A DNA stretch of 64,000 bases, taken from contig JAZUBQ010000012.1 in the NCBI GenBank assembly GCA_045638525.1, forward strand, positions 124,001 through 188,000. The letters are read 5' to 3'. Both the position numbers and the translations under genes were made by a program. Of the stretch, positions 34,013 through 43,612 are shown piece after piece (the first letter of the stretch is position 1; every line of letters begins with the position of its first letter). The notes beneath the pieces were generated by a model that had not been told where the DNA came from, searched no databases, and was given only the letters and a program-made list of their open reading frames with translations. This DNA is from SIG452 sp045638525. GTDB taxonomy: Bacteria > Bacillota > Clostridia > UMGS1840.

Positions 34013-35236
34013 TTATTCCCCAAAATAGTAAACTTTTTGTTCTTCTGAAAGAACGTCCAATCCTGCACCCAGCGATTGTAATTTTATGTTTGCAATTTTG
34101 CGGTTGATTTCCTCAGGCAAATAGTACATTCCCGGATTCAATTCATCTTTATGGTCTTTTAAATACTGCAATGCCAGCGCCTGTACCGAAAAGCTCATAT
34201 CCATAATTTCTGCCGGATGTCCGTCTCCTGCCGCTAAGTTAACCAGTCTTCCTTCAGCAAGCAGATGAATTTCATTTCCGTTTTTCAGACTATATGTTTC
34301 AATATTCTGACGGGTTTCTTCACGAGATACACTTAAGGATAATAAATCATCTTTGTTGATTTCCACATCAAAATGACCTGCATTCGCCAAAACTGCACCG
34401 TTTTTCATCACTTCAAAATGTTGTTTTGTGATAACATCTTTACAACCGGTTAAGGTAACAAAAATATCGCCAAGTTTTGCGGCATCATCCATTTTCATTA
34501 CCGTATGACCATCCATAACGGCTTCAATCGCCTTAATTTCATCAATTTCAGTAATAATAACTTTGGCACCAAGCCCTTTCGCCCGAAGTGCCACACCGCG
34601 TCCACACCAGCCATAACCTGCAATAACAACCGTTTTTCCGGCTACTACAAGATTGGTGGTACGGTTGATACCATCCCAAACGGATTGTCCGGTTCCGTAA
34701 CGGTTATCAAACAAAAATTTCATCATTGCATCGTTTGCTGCAATAATCGGATATTTAATTTGACCCTTTTGTGCTAAATTTTTTAAGCGGTTTACCCCTG
34801 TTGTGGTTTCTTCAGTACCGCCAATCAGTTTATCTGCCAGATGCGGCATTTTATAATGAATGATGTCGGTTAAATCACCACCGTCATCCAAAATCAAATC
34901 AGGTCCGTCAGAAAGAGATTCTTCCAGATGGCGTTCATATTCTTCCATAGAAACACCATATTTTGCACATACACGGATCCCATCTGCACGAAGTGCTTCG
35001 CACACATCATCCTGTGTGGACAACGGGTTGCACCCTGTTGCTGTCACAATGGCACCTGCATTTTTCAACATTTTTACAAAGCAAGCGGTTTTTGCTTCAA
35101 GGTGAATACAAACAGTGATTTTTAATCCCGAAAATACCTGATTTTTCACAAAATCTTTTTCAATTTCGGTAAGTACAGGCATAAATCGTTTTGCCCAGGC
35201 AATTTTTTTCTGACCGCTTAATACTAATTCATTCAT
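34013..35236 (-). CDS. ahcY: S-adenosylhomocysteine hydrolase (adenosylhomocysteinase)
   Basis: Splits S-adenosylhomocysteine into homocysteine and adenosine with bound NAD. The 407-residue product has IHLEAKTACFVKMLKNAGA, LDDGGDLTDIIH, GGTEETTTGVNRL, NDAMMKFLFDNRYGTGQS, the Rossmann motif VIAGYGWCGRGVA, and LAEGRLVNLAAGDGHP. It is the short form without the internal insertion of longer bacterial enzymes, resembling thermophile/archaeal-type proteins. Some short homologues prefer S-inosylhomocysteine, so the substrate is not certain. It follows the purine nucleoside phosphorylase gene by 19 nt. Confidence 0.93.
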   Translation of the reverse strand: MNELVLSGQKKIAWAKRFMPVLTEIEKDFVKNQVFSGLKITVCIHLEAKTACFVKMLKNAGAIVTATGCNPLSTQDDVCEALRADGIRVCAKYGVSMEEYERHLEESLSDGPDLILDDGGDLTDIIHYKMPHLADKLIGGTEETTTGVNRLKNLAQKGQIKYPIIAANDAMMKFLFDNRYGTGQSVWDGINRTTNLVVAGKTVVIAGYGWCGRGVALRAKGLGAKVIITEIDEIKAIEAVMDGHTVMKMDDAAKLGDIFVTLTGCKDVITKQHFEVMKNGAVLANAGHFDVEINKDDLLSLSVSREETRQNIETYSLKNGNEIHLLAEGRLVNLAAGDGHPAEIMDMSFSVQALALQYLKDHKDELNPGMYYLPEEINRKIANIKLQSLGAGLDVLSEEQKVYYFGE

Positions 35237-35255
35237 AATCTTTTCCTTTTTTCTT

Positions 35256-36065
35256 TTATAAAAGTTGCATCAATTCTGATAATACTTTCCAAAAAATTTC
35301 GGTGGCACGTCTTCCTTCTTCCATAACTTCCTCATGAGAGAGAGGCGCTTTGGAAATTCCGGCTGCAAGATTGGAAATCAAAGAAATTCCAAGCACTTGC
35401 ATTCCACAATGATTTGCCACAATTACCTCAGGAACCGTAGACATACCAACCATATCAGCACCTAAAATACCAAGTGCACGGATTTCGGCAGGTGTTTCAA
35501 ACTGCGGTCCTCCCATCATAGCATAAACTCCTGTTTTATAAGGAATTCCGATTTTTTCAAATGCAAGTTTACAACATTCTCTCAATTTTGGAGAGTATGC
35601 AGCAGACATATCATGAAAACGAGGTCCGAATGTTTCGTCATTTGGTCCGAACAAAGGACTTTGCAGCCCTAACTTAATATGGTCGGAAATCACAACCAAA
35701 TCCCCTGCACGAAACTCAGGATTAATCCCACCCGTAGCGTTGGTAAGAACCAGATTGGTAACCCCCAGCAGTTTCAGTACTCTTACGTAAAAGGTAACTT
35801 CGCTCATAGAATAGCCCTCGTAAAAATGAAAGCGACCTGACATAAAAATCACATTTTTGCCATTCATTTCGGCAAAGACCATTTCTCCCCGATGCCCCGG
35901 TACTGTGGAAACAGGAAAACCGGGAATCTCCCCGTAGGAAATTGTAATTTTATTGGGTAATTTGTCGATTAAATTCCCGTATCCGGAGCCTAATACCACG
36001 CAGGTATCGTAGGCTCCGTTGATTTTTTCTTGTAAGAAGGCTGCTGCTTTCTGATAATTTGTCAT
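35256..36065 (-). CDS. punA: purine nucleoside phosphorylase, trimeric type
   Basis: Phosphorolysis of (deoxy)inosine and guanosine to base and (deoxy)ribose 1-phosphate. The 269-residue product has the phosphate loop VVLGSGYGNL, PGHRGEMVFAEMNG, SGRFHFYEGY, LTNATGGINPEFRAGDLVVI, GGPQFETPAEIR (base-binding Glu) and GISLISNLAAGI (base-binding Asn). The Glu/Asn pair is typical of 6-oxopurine-specific enzymes, so adenosine should be a poor substrate. It lies between purL and the SAH hydrolase gene. SD: GAGGAAAC. Confidence 0.94.
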   Translation of the reverse strand: MTNYQKAAAFLQEKINGAYDTCVVLGSGYGNLIDKLPNKITISYGEIPGFPVSTVPGHRGEMVFAEMNGKNVIFMSGRFHFYEGYSMSEVTFYVRVLKLLGVTNLVLTNATGGINPEFRAGDLVVISDHIKLGLQSPLFGPNDETFGPRFHDMSAAYSPKLRECCKLAFEKIGIPYKTGVYAMMGGPQFETPAEIRALGILGADMVGMSTVPEVIVANHCGMQVLGISLISNLAAGISKAPLSHEEVMEEGRRATEIFWKVLSELMQLL

Positions 36066-36079
36066 ACTCGTTTCCTCGT

Positions 36080-39000
36080 TTATTTAAAGTATGCCACACC
36101 GGATTCAAACAGTTTCATATCGAATGAACCGTCGATATTTTTATATAAATTATCTGCAATACGTTCAGAATGACCCATTTTACCAAAAATTCTGCCATCT
36201 TTGGAGGTAATACCTTCAATGGAGCATAAAGAACCGTTGGGATTATATCTGGGATCATAGGTAGGATTGCCGTTCGCATCTACATACTGAGTTGCAACCT
36301 GACCATTTTTAATCAGTTCATCCAATACTGCTTTGGGTGCAGTGAATCTGCCTTCCCCGTGAGAAATCGCAGTTTTGTATACATCGCCAACCTTGGTGTT
36401 TGCCAACCAAGGAGACAAATTAGATGCAACTTTTACGTCTACCATTGTCGAAATATGACGGGGAATGGTATTAAATGTCAAAGTGGGCCAATTTTCATTG
36501 GGTTCTAAAATATCACCATAAGGAACCAGCCCTAATTTAATCAGTGCCTGGAAACCATTACAGATACCCAACATTAAGCCGTCTCTCTGATACAACATTC
36601 TGTTGATTGCATCTTTGATTTTGGGATTTCGGAGTACCGCGGAAATGAATTTACCGCTTCCATCCGGTTCGTCACCGCCGGAAAAACCGCCGGGAATCAT
36701 CATAATCTGAGATTTTTCGATTGCAGCTGCTATAGCATCTACCGAATCTTCCAACATAGATACGGTCAAGTTTTTAAATACCATTACTTCCGGTTCTGCC
36801 CCTGCTTTTTCAAAGCGTCTTGCAGAGTCATATTCACAGTTGGAACCGGGGAATACAGGAATTAACACCTTGGGTTTTGCGACTTTAACAGAAGAAGTCA
36901 CAATATTTGCAGTTTTATATTCACAATCTGCAATTTCGCCCGAAATTTCATCAGCATAAGGCGGATATACTTTTGCCAAGGGTTTTTCAAAAGTTTCAGA
37001 CAGGTCTTTTAAGGAATATTCTTTGCCTGCCATAGCAATTACATCAGATTCGTTGGTAGAACCAATCAATTCCAAATCTAAATCTTTTTCAGTTTCTACC
37101 ACAAAAGAACCATATTTTTTATCAAATAAACCATCGTTTTTCGCAAAAGCAAAACCAATACGGTTACCCAGTAACATTTTGGTAACTGCTTCTGCAATAC
37201 CGCCATAAGAAACAGCAGATGCAGAAATTACAGTTCCGTTTTCCAGATTTTCTTCTAACCAGTGGATATTTTCAAGGAACTTGTCCATATCCAAAAGGCC
37301 GTTTTCCAATACAGGAGTATCTAAAAGATAAACGTTGGAAGCTTTCTTCTTCATTTCCCGGGAAATAATTTTTTTGGTAGAAACAGGTGCAATCGCAAAA
37401 GATACCAATGTAGGCGGAACATCCATTTCATTGAAGGAACCGGACATTGAGTCTTTACCGCCAATTGCCGCAATTTTGAGCAGTTTCTGTGCATGATATG
37501 CACCAAGGAGTGCCGCAAAGGGTTTGCCCCAACGGGTAGCTTCATCACGCAGACGTTCAAAATATTCCTGGAACGTTAAATAAGTGTCAGCCAGCTTTGC
37601 CCCTGCTGCAATAATTCTTGCCACAGATTCAATTACTGCATAGTATGCACCATGGAAGGTGGATACTGCGGATAATTTGGAATTGTAACCGTAGCTCATT
37701 ACGGTAGCGGTAGTGGTATCGCCGTATTCTACCGGGATTTTTGCCGCCATAACATCTTCGGGAGTCAGTTCATATTTTCCACCAAAAGGCATTAAAACAG
37801 TTGCCGCACCGATGGTGGAGTCAAAGTTTTCAATCAAGCCCTTCTGAGAGCAAATATTTAAGTCGGAAAGCATTTCCTCTAAATCAGAAAATTCTCCGCA
37901 AAGTGCGTTTTTCAGTTCAATTTTCGGAACGGTAACTTTCGCCTGTTTGGAAGCACCGTTGGAATTTAAGAAGGTTCTGGACAGATTTACAATTTTGTTG
38001 CCTCTCCAGTACATTTCCAGTCGATTTGTGTCGGTAACATCGGCAACCAAAGTTGCTTCTAAGTTTTCTTCATTAGCATAGGCAATGAATTTTTCTGCGT
38101 CTTCTGCCGCAACAACAACTGCCATACGTTCCTGAGATTCGGAAATTGCCAGTTCGGTACCGTCTAAACCTTCATATTTTTTCGGAACTTTATCCAGCTG
38201 AATCACCAAACCATCACAAAGTTCTCCGATAGCAACAGACACACCGCCTGCACCAAAGTCATTACAACGTTTGATTAAAGTAGTAACTTCTTTCTTTCTC
38301 ATCAAACGCTGAATTTTACGTTCTTCGGGGGGATTTCCCTTCTGAACTTCGGCACCGCAGGATTCCAGAGATTCCATCGTGTGCGCTTTGGAGGAACCGG
38401 TTGCACCACCGCAACCGTCACGACCGGTTCTGCCGCCTAACAGAATAATTTTATCACCGGGCTGGGGACGTTCTCTTACCACATTCGCTTTGGGAACAGC
38501 ACCAACAACAGCACCGATTTCCAAACGTTTTGCTACATAGCCTTCGTCATAAACTTCTCTTACCAAACCGGTTGCCAAACCAATCTGGTTCCCATAGGAG
38601 CTGTAACCTTTTGCAGCAACTTTGGAGATTTTTCTCTGAGGTAGCTTGCCGGGCAGAGTTTCTTTTAAGGATTTTCTCGGGTCACCGCTACCGGTAATAC
38701 GCATTGCCTGATATACATAGGAACGACCGGACAACGGGTCACGGATTGCGCCACCCAAACAAGTTGCCGCACCACCAAATGGTTCAATTTCTGTGGGATG
38801 GTTATGGGTTTCATTTTTAAACATAATGAGGTAAGCTTCTTTTTTGCCGTTTACCTCTGCTTCCACTTCAATAGAACAAGCATTGATTTCTTCGGATTCA
38901 TCTAAGTTTTTAAGATAACCCATTTTTTTCAGTTCTTTTGCCGCAATGGTGGCAATATCCATCAGACAAACAGGTTTTTCACTTCTGCCCAAAGAAATTC

Positions 39001-39763
39001 TTGCATCACAATAGTCTTTATATACTTCATTCACCAACTCGTCTTCCACGTTGATATCTGTCAGATGCGTTGCAAAGGTTGTGTGACGGCAATGGTCAGA
39101 CCAATAGGTATCAATCATACGAAGTTCGGTTAATGTGGGTTCTCTTTGTTCTTCCTCTTTAAAATATTTCTGACAGAAAGAAATATCGTCAATATCCATA
39201 GCAAAGCCATATTCGGAAAGCATTGCAGTTAACGCGGTTTTATCTGCAGAAATAAAACCGTCAATCACAGCCACATCTTCAGGCTCGGTCACAGCGTCAG
39301 TCAAGGTCAAAGGTTTTTCTGCTTTGGCTTCTCTTGCTTCCACAGGATTGATAAGATACTTTTTAATTTCGGTAAGTTCATCTTCTGATACAGCTCCTAA
39401 AAAAGCATACACCGTTGCAGTTTTTACAATGGGACGCTCTTTTCCGGTGATAACCTGCACACATTGCGCCGCAGAATCTGCTCTCTGATCATACTGACCG
39501 GGAAGATATTCCATCACAAAAGTTTTTGCATCCGCTAAATCTACGGTTTCATCATATACAAAGTCCTGCATCGGTTCAGAAAATATAACAAATTTTGCCT
39601 TATTATATTCTTCTAAGGTGATGCCCGAAATGTCATAGCGAACCAAAATTCTTACTTTGGTGAGCCCTTTGATTCCCAGATTTTCTTTTAAATCCTGACA
39701 AACGGATTTTGCAGCAATGTCAAAACCATCTTTCTTTTCTGCATAAATTCTAAAAATTTCCAT
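36080..39763 (-). CDS. purL: phosphoribosylformylglycinamidine synthase, single-chain
   Basis: Step four of purine synthesis: FGAR + Gln + ATP to FGAM. The 1227-residue product is the long, fused form. The linker region has RMIDTYWSDHCRHTTFATHL. The duplicated AIRS-like synthetase domains have FKNETHNHPTEIEPFGGAAT and RDPLSGRSYVYQAMRITG. The C-terminal class I glutaminase has FPGSNCEYDSARRFE, GGFSGGDEPDGSGKF, the nucleophile Cys in MLGICNGFQALIKLG and SHGEGRF. No purS or purQ is needed or seen. The SD is AAAGGAG. It is not within a pur operon, being flanked by salvage genes and a TPR gene. Confidence 0.96.
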   Translation of the reverse strand: MEIFRIYAEKKDGFDIAAKSVCQDLKENLGIKGLTKVRILVRYDISGITLEEYNKAKFVIFSEPMQDFVYDETVDLADAKTFVMEYLPGQYDQRADSAAQCVQVITGKERPIVKTATVYAFLGAVSEDELTEIKKYLINPVEAREAKAEKPLTLTDAVTEPEDVAVIDGFISADKTALTAMLSEYGFAMDIDDISFCQKYFKEEEQREPTLTELRMIDTYWSDHCRHTTFATHLTDINVEDELVNEVYKDYCDARISLGRSEKPVCLMDIATIAAKELKKMGYLKNLDESEEINACSIEVEAEVNGKKEAYLIMFKNETHNHPTEIEPFGGAATCLGGAIRDPLSGRSYVYQAMRITGSGDPRKSLKETLPGKLPQRKISKVAAKGYSSYGNQIGLATGLVREVYDEGYVAKRLEIGAVVGAVPKANVVRERPQPGDKIILLGGRTGRDGCGGATGSSKAHTMESLESCGAEVQKGNPPEERKIQRLMRKKEVTTLIKRCNDFGAGGVSVAIGELCDGLVIQLDKVPKKYEGLDGTELAISESQERMAVVVAAEDAEKFIAYANEENLEATLVADVTDTNRLEMYWRGNKIVNLSRTFLNSNGASKQAKVTVPKIELKNALCGEFSDLEEMLSDLNICSQKGLIENFDSTIGAATVLMPFGGKYELTPEDVMAAKIPVEYGDTTTATVMSYGYNSKLSAVSTFHGAYYAVIESVARIIAAGAKLADTYLTFQEYFERLRDEATRWGKPFAALLGAYHAQKLLKIAAIGGKDSMSGSFNEMDVPPTLVSFAIAPVSTKKIISREMKKKASNVYLLDTPVLENGLLDMDKFLENIHWLEENLENGTVISASAVSYGGIAEAVTKMLLGNRIGFAFAKNDGLFDKKYGSFVVETEKDLDLELIGSTNESDVIAMAGKEYSLKDLSETFEKPLAKVYPPYADEISGEIADCEYKTANIVTSSVKVAKPKVLIPVFPGSNCEYDSARRFEKAGAEPEVMVFKNLTVSMLEDSVDAIAAAIEKSQIMMIPGGFSGGDEPDGSGKFISAVLRNPKIKDAINRMLYQRDGLMLGICNGFQALIKLGLVPYGDILEPNENWPTLTFNTIPRHISTMVDVKVASNLSPWLANTKVGDVYKTAISHGEGRFTAPKAVLDELIKNGQVATQYVDANGNPTYDPRYNPNGSLCSIEGITSKDGRIFGKMGHSERIADNLYKNIDGSFDMKLFESGVAYFK

Positions 39764-39789
39764 AACCTGACTCCTTTGCGATATTCTTT

Positions 39790-40545
39790 CTATTGTTTGT
39801 CGGAATCGCCTTGTTCCAAACGGTCAAGCAATTCTCTTACCTGTTCTTCTTTGATGGTGGTGACACCGGAAAACTCTTGTTGCAATGACAGATTCAGCAT
39901 CCGAATTGCTTCCTGGGTGTCCCCTGCTTGTTGTAACGCACAAGCATAGTTGTAATATGCTTCCGGGAATTTGGGTTCTTTTGCAATGAGTTCTCGATAA
40001 ATCGCAATGGCTTCAGAAACCTCTCCTGCCATAAATAAACTCAATGCATAATTATCACAAATCACCAAATTGTCCCGATTATACTGATATGCTTCCTGAT
40101 TGATCTTTGTGTAATACTCCCGGTCACCTGTTAAAATTGCCATATAGCCGTAAGTGGCATAAAAGTTGGTAGTGCGATATCCTTTTTCATAAAGAGAATC
40201 CAAACTCTCTTTTGCTTCCTCCAACTCACCCTCTTGCAACCGCAAAATGTCCATCATCACTCTTGCCTGATATTTCACATCCTGCTTCACTTTGGAATCT
40301 AACAATAACAAATTCAACGCAGTTTTTGTGCTGTCGGGATCACCGTATTTTAACTCAGCATAGGCAACCTGCACCTGCTGTCCGGGTGAGAGTCCCATTT
40401 TGGAGGCTTTTCTTAAAAGCTCCAATCCTTTTTTCGGATCTCCTGTTACTACTTCCTTCACACCGTTTCGGTAAGTAAAGAAAGAGCGTTTTTTAAACAA
40501 AAACGAAAGTAACAGTATCAGCAATACAACAAGAATCAATTTCAT
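39790..40545 (-). CDS. membrane-anchored TPR protein
   Basis: A 251-residue protein with one N-terminal hydrophobic helix (about 2-18), a basic stop (KKR) and helical repeats over about 30-245. Clear TPR-like units are YYNYACALQQAGDTQEAIRML and DNYALSLFMAGEVSEAIAIY. It is probably a scaffold at the membrane with the repeats in the cytosol; the partner is unknown. The SD is weak (GAGACG). It lies between asnS (35 nt) and purL (26 nt), so it is probably cotranscribed with both. Confidence 0.8.
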   Translation of the reverse strand: MKLILVVLLILLLSFLFKKRSFFTYRNGVKEVVTGDPKKGLELLRKASKMGLSPGQQVQVAYAELKYGDPDSTKTALNLLLLDSKVKQDVKYQARVMMDILRLQEGELEEAKESLDSLYEKGYRTTNFYATYGYMAILTGDREYYTKINQEAYQYNRDNLVICDNYALSLFMAGEVSEAIAIYRELIAKEPKFPEAYYNYACALQQAGDTQEAIRMLNLSLQQEFSGVTTIKEEQVRELLDRLEQGDSDKQ

Positions 40546-40580
40546 AATGTTTCGTCTCTTTTCGTGCCCATTTAGGGAAA

Positions 40581-41972
40581 TTAAAATTCTGCGGTTCCCA
40601 CAGTTCTGGGGAACGGAATTACATCACGGATGTTGGACATACCGGTCAGATACATAATTGCACGTTCAAAGCCCAGACCGTAACCTGCGTGTTTGTTGGA
40701 GCCGTATTTTCTTAAATCCAGATAGAAACCGTAATCTTCTTCGTTTAAGCCCATTTCTTTCATACGTTCCAATAAAACATCCATTCTTTCTTCTCTCTGG
40801 CTTCCGCCGATGATTTCACCAACGCCGGGAACCAGACAGTCCATAGCGGCAACGGTTTTACCGTCATCGTTTAAGCGCATATAGAAAGCTTTGATATCCT
40901 TGGGATAATCGGTAACAAAGATGGGTTTTTTGAACACGGTTTCGGTTAAATAACGTTCGTGTTCGGTTTGTAAGTCGATACCCCATTTTACGGGATATTC
41001 AAATTTTTCGCCGCAGTTTTCTAAAATCTCAACTGCTTCGGTATAGGTCACTCTGCCAAACTCAGAATTTGCAACAAAGTTCAAACGTTCCAGCAAAGTC
41101 TTATCCACAAAGTTATTGAAAAATTCCATTTCTTCGGGAGCATTTTCCAAAACATAGCGAATGATATATTTTAACATATCTTCTGCCAGTTCCATATCGT
41201 CATTCAAATCAGCAAACGCGATTTCAGGCTCAATCATCCAGAATTCTGCTGCATGACGGCTGGTGTTGGAGTTTTCTGCACGGAAAGTAGGCCCAAATGT
41301 GTACACTTTCTTAAATGCCATTGCATAAGTTTCCACATTTAACTGACCGCTAACGGTTAAGTTGGTGGATTTTCCGAAGAAATCTTCAGAGAAATCAACC
41401 TGACCGTCCTGCATAGGAAGTTCGTTCAAATCCAGAGTGGTTACACGGAACATTTCCCCTGCACCTTCACAGTCACTTCCGGTAATGATGGGAGTGTGTA
41501 CATATACGAAACCACGTTCATTAAAGAACTGATGAATTGCAAAAGCAACCAAAGAACGAATTCTAAACACCGCTGAAAACAGATTGGAACGAGGACGCAA
41601 ATGTGCAATCTGACGAAGATATTCCACACTGTGGCGTTTTTTCTGCAACGGATAATCGGGAGTAGAAACACCCTCGATTATGATTTCTTCTGCCTGAATT
41701 TCAAAGGGCTGTTTGGATTCGGGAGTTTCTAACAAAACACCTCTGACACGCAGTGCAGCACCAACATTTAAGGCAGCAATTTCAGCATAGTTATCCAGTT
41801 TATCCTGACTGAACACAATCTGAATGTTCTTAAAAAAAGTACCGTCGTTTAATTCGATAAATCCGAATGCTTTGGAGTCACGAATGGTTCTTACCCAACC
41901 GGTGACAAATACTTCCTGCTGATCCAGAGAAGCGTGTGTTTTGTAAAGTTCTTTAATTTCTGTAGTACGCAT
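40581..41972 (-). CDS. asnS: asparaginyl-tRNA synthetase
   Basis: Charges tRNA-Asn. The 463-residue class IIb synthetase has an N-terminal OB fold (QEVFVTGWVRTIRDSKAFGF), motif 1 around RSLVAFAIHQFFNERGFVYVHTP, and GSDCEGAGEMF. Motif 2 is TFGPTFRAENSNTSRHAAEF, and motif 3 is GYGLGFERAIMYLTGM, ending in RDVIPFPRT. The SD GGAGG precedes the ATG. No T-box leader is present (see the asnS promoter entry). Confidence 0.97.
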   Translation of the reverse strand: MRTTEIKELYKTHASLDQQEVFVTGWVRTIRDSKAFGFIELNDGTFFKNIQIVFSQDKLDNYAEIAALNVGAALRVRGVLLETPESKQPFEIQAEEIIIEGVSTPDYPLQKKRHSVEYLRQIAHLRPRSNLFSAVFRIRSLVAFAIHQFFNERGFVYVHTPIITGSDCEGAGEMFRVTTLDLNELPMQDGQVDFSEDFFGKSTNLTVSGQLNVETYAMAFKKVYTFGPTFRAENSNTSRHAAEFWMIEPEIAFADLNDDMELAEDMLKYIIRYVLENAPEEMEFFNNFVDKTLLERLNFVANSEFGRVTYTEAVEILENCGEKFEYPVKWGIDLQTEHERYLTETVFKKPIFVTDYPKDIKAFYMRLNDDGKTVAAMDCLVPGVGEIIGGSQREERMDVLLERMKEMGLNEEDYGFYLDLRKYGSNKHAGYGLGFERAIMYLTGMSNIRDVIPFPRTVGTAEF

Positions 41973-42019
41973 GGTTTTCCTCCATATCTATTCTTTTTCA
42001 TTTACAAAATTGATTTGTG

Positions 42020-42041
42020 ACAGAGTTTTCCGGAAACCTGT
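42020..42041. promoter_or_regulatory. 22-nt dyad at the asnS transcription start
   Basis: The arms ACAG-A-GTTTTCC and GGAAACCTGT form a near-perfect dyad centred on the TTTCCGGAAA core, with one bulged base per arm. It covers roughly +6 to +27 of the predicted asnS transcript. The position suits a repressor operator or a short leader hairpin. Confidence 0.45.
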
Positions 42042-42053
42042 CTATAATTTGAT

Positions 42054-42082
42054 ATTTTATTATAACATAATAAAATCGTAAA
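42054..42082 (-). promoter_or_regulatory. candidate sigma-A promoter of asnS
   Basis: On the minus strand TTTACG (42077-42082), a 17-nt spacer and TAAAAT (42054-42059); matches to consensus are four and five of six. Transcription would start near 42047, leaving a 75-nt leader. The rest of the divergent 195-nt region (41973-42167) is very AT-rich and holds the dyad at 42020-42041 and a possible forespore-type -35 (GCATA, 42117-42121) for gerA. Confidence 0.6.
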
Positions 42083-42167
42083 GGAAAGAGTTTTTTGTAA
42101 TTTTTTTTATTTTTTTGCATATTTTTTTTCATTTTTTCTAAAATTAACGACGAGGGAGGCATTTTTT

Positions 42168-43607
42168 ATGAATTTCAGTCCCAATTTACAAGAAAATTAT
42201 CATCATTTCAAACAAATATTCCAAAACAACTGTATGGTTGTGTTTCGATACTTAGAAAACAGTTTCAATCCCAATCTGAAAGGATTGGCAATCTTTGCGG
42301 ATGGTCTTGTCGGAGCAAGTCTCGTCAACGACTATGTGGTGAAGCCATTTTTAAACAATCCTAAGTTACAAAATTCCGAAAATCACCTTTTATTTGTCAA
42401 AAACAGTGTGTTGCAATCGAACGATATTGTGATTCTCAATGATTACGAAGAATGTATCAAGCGGTTGTTTTCAGGCGATGTGATATTTTTTCTGGATGGC
42501 TTCCCCACTCCACTTGCCGTGAACGCCAGATTTCCTGCCACAAGAAGCATCTCGGAACCCGAAAACGAAAAATCGTTAAAAGGTCCACGGGAAGGTTTTT
42601 GCGAACTGATTTTATTTAATACCGCACTGTTGATGCGCAGACTCAAAAACGACCGGCTGAAATTTGAGAGTTTTACGTTAGGTAATCGCACAAAAACCCC
42701 GGTGGTGATGGCATATCTGGAAGGCATTTGCCACAACAAACTGATTTTAGAGACTAAAAAGCGTCTGAATCGTATCAATACCGATGCCATTACCGACACC
42801 AATCAAATTGCAGAACTCATCAAAGCAAAGCCCTACTCCCCTTTTAAAACCACAGGTTCTTCCGAGCGACCCGATGTGGTTGCCAATAAACTGCTGGAAG
42901 GACGCATTGCAATTATTGCTGACGGAACACCGCAGGTTATCACACTTCCTTTTTTATTTAATGAATATTTCCAGTCTTCCGACGATTACAGCCTCAATTT
43001 TTATTTTGGAACCATTTCCCGACTTCTTCGCTATCTTTCCTTTTTGATTGCTGTATTCTTGCCCGCTTTGTATCTTGCCTCCATCAAATTCCAAAAAGAA
43101 ATTCTGCCGGAAAAACTGCTGTATAGCATTAGTGCCGCCCGTATGAATGTTCCGCTTTCTGCCACTATGGAACTCATTGTATTCCTGATTTTTTTTGAAA
43201 TTTTACGGGAAGCCTCCACCAGAACACCTTCTGTGATCGGACAAACTTTAAGTATTGCAGGGGCATTGATTTTAGGGCAAACAGCTGTGGAGGCAAATTT
43301 CATTTCAATCCCCGCCATCATCATTGTTGCCATCAGCGGATTGTGCAGCAATGTTCTTCCACAGATGCGTGGAGCTCTTCTTTTGTGTCGGCTTGCAATT
43401 CTTATCATAGCCTCTCAGATCGGGATTTACGGAGTGATTTTAGGTGCCTGTGCCATCATCATTCATCTGTCGGACATCACAGTATATTCCACCAGTTATT
43501 TAAACGATATGCTTCCACATGAGAAAAACGGTTGGATGGATATTTATATTCGGGCTCCCTATCGGTTTCTGACACAGAAAAAAGACTACCTCTCCAAAGG
43601 AAATTAG
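42168..43607 (+). CDS. gerA: GerA-family spore germinant receptor subunit A
   Basis: The A subunit of a Ger receptor in the spore inner membrane that responds to germinants. The 479-residue product has a large N-terminal hydrophilic domain (about 1-280) with the signature SEPENEKSLKGPREGF and LIKAKPYSPFKTTGSSERPD. It ends in a membrane domain of about five helices with FFEILREASTRTPSVIGQTL and QTAVEANFISIPAIIIV. SD GAGGGAGG. Ger operons are normally transcribed by forespore sigma-G. A possible sigma-G -35 GCATA (42117) and poor -10 (42140-42146) are present, but the resulting leader would be too short to trust. Confidence 0.94.
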   Translation: MNFSPNLQENYHHFKQIFQNNCMVVFRYLENSFNPNLKGLAIFADGLVGASLVNDYVVKPFLNNPKLQNSENHLLFVKNSVLQSNDIVILNDYEECIKRLFSGDVIFFLDGFPTPLAVNARFPATRSISEPENEKSLKGPREGFCELILFNTALLMRRLKNDRLKFESFTLGNRTKTPVVMAYLEGICHNKLILETKKRLNRINTDAITDTNQIAELIKAKPYSPFKTTGSSERPDVVANKLLEGRIAIIADGTPQVITLPFLFNEYFQSSDDYSLNFYFGTISRLLRYLSFLIAVFLPALYLASIKFQKEILPEKLLYSISAARMNVPLSATMELIVFLIFFEILREASTRTPSVIGQTLSIAGALILGQTAVEANFISIPAIIIVAISGLCSNVLPQMRGALLLCRLAILIIASQIGIYGVILGACAIIIHLSDITVYSTSYLNDMLPHEKNGWMDIYIRAPYRFLTQKKDYLSKGN

Positions 43608-43612
43608 GTGAA

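Noticed and set aside
41973..42047. T-box riboswitch for asnS
   Set aside because: The leader is too short, and no T-box core or specifier stem is visible.
42117..42146. Sigma-G promoter for the ger operon
   Set aside because: The -35 GCATA fits, but the -10 matches only about four of seven positions and the start would fall on the SD; kept only as a remark in the gerA entry.
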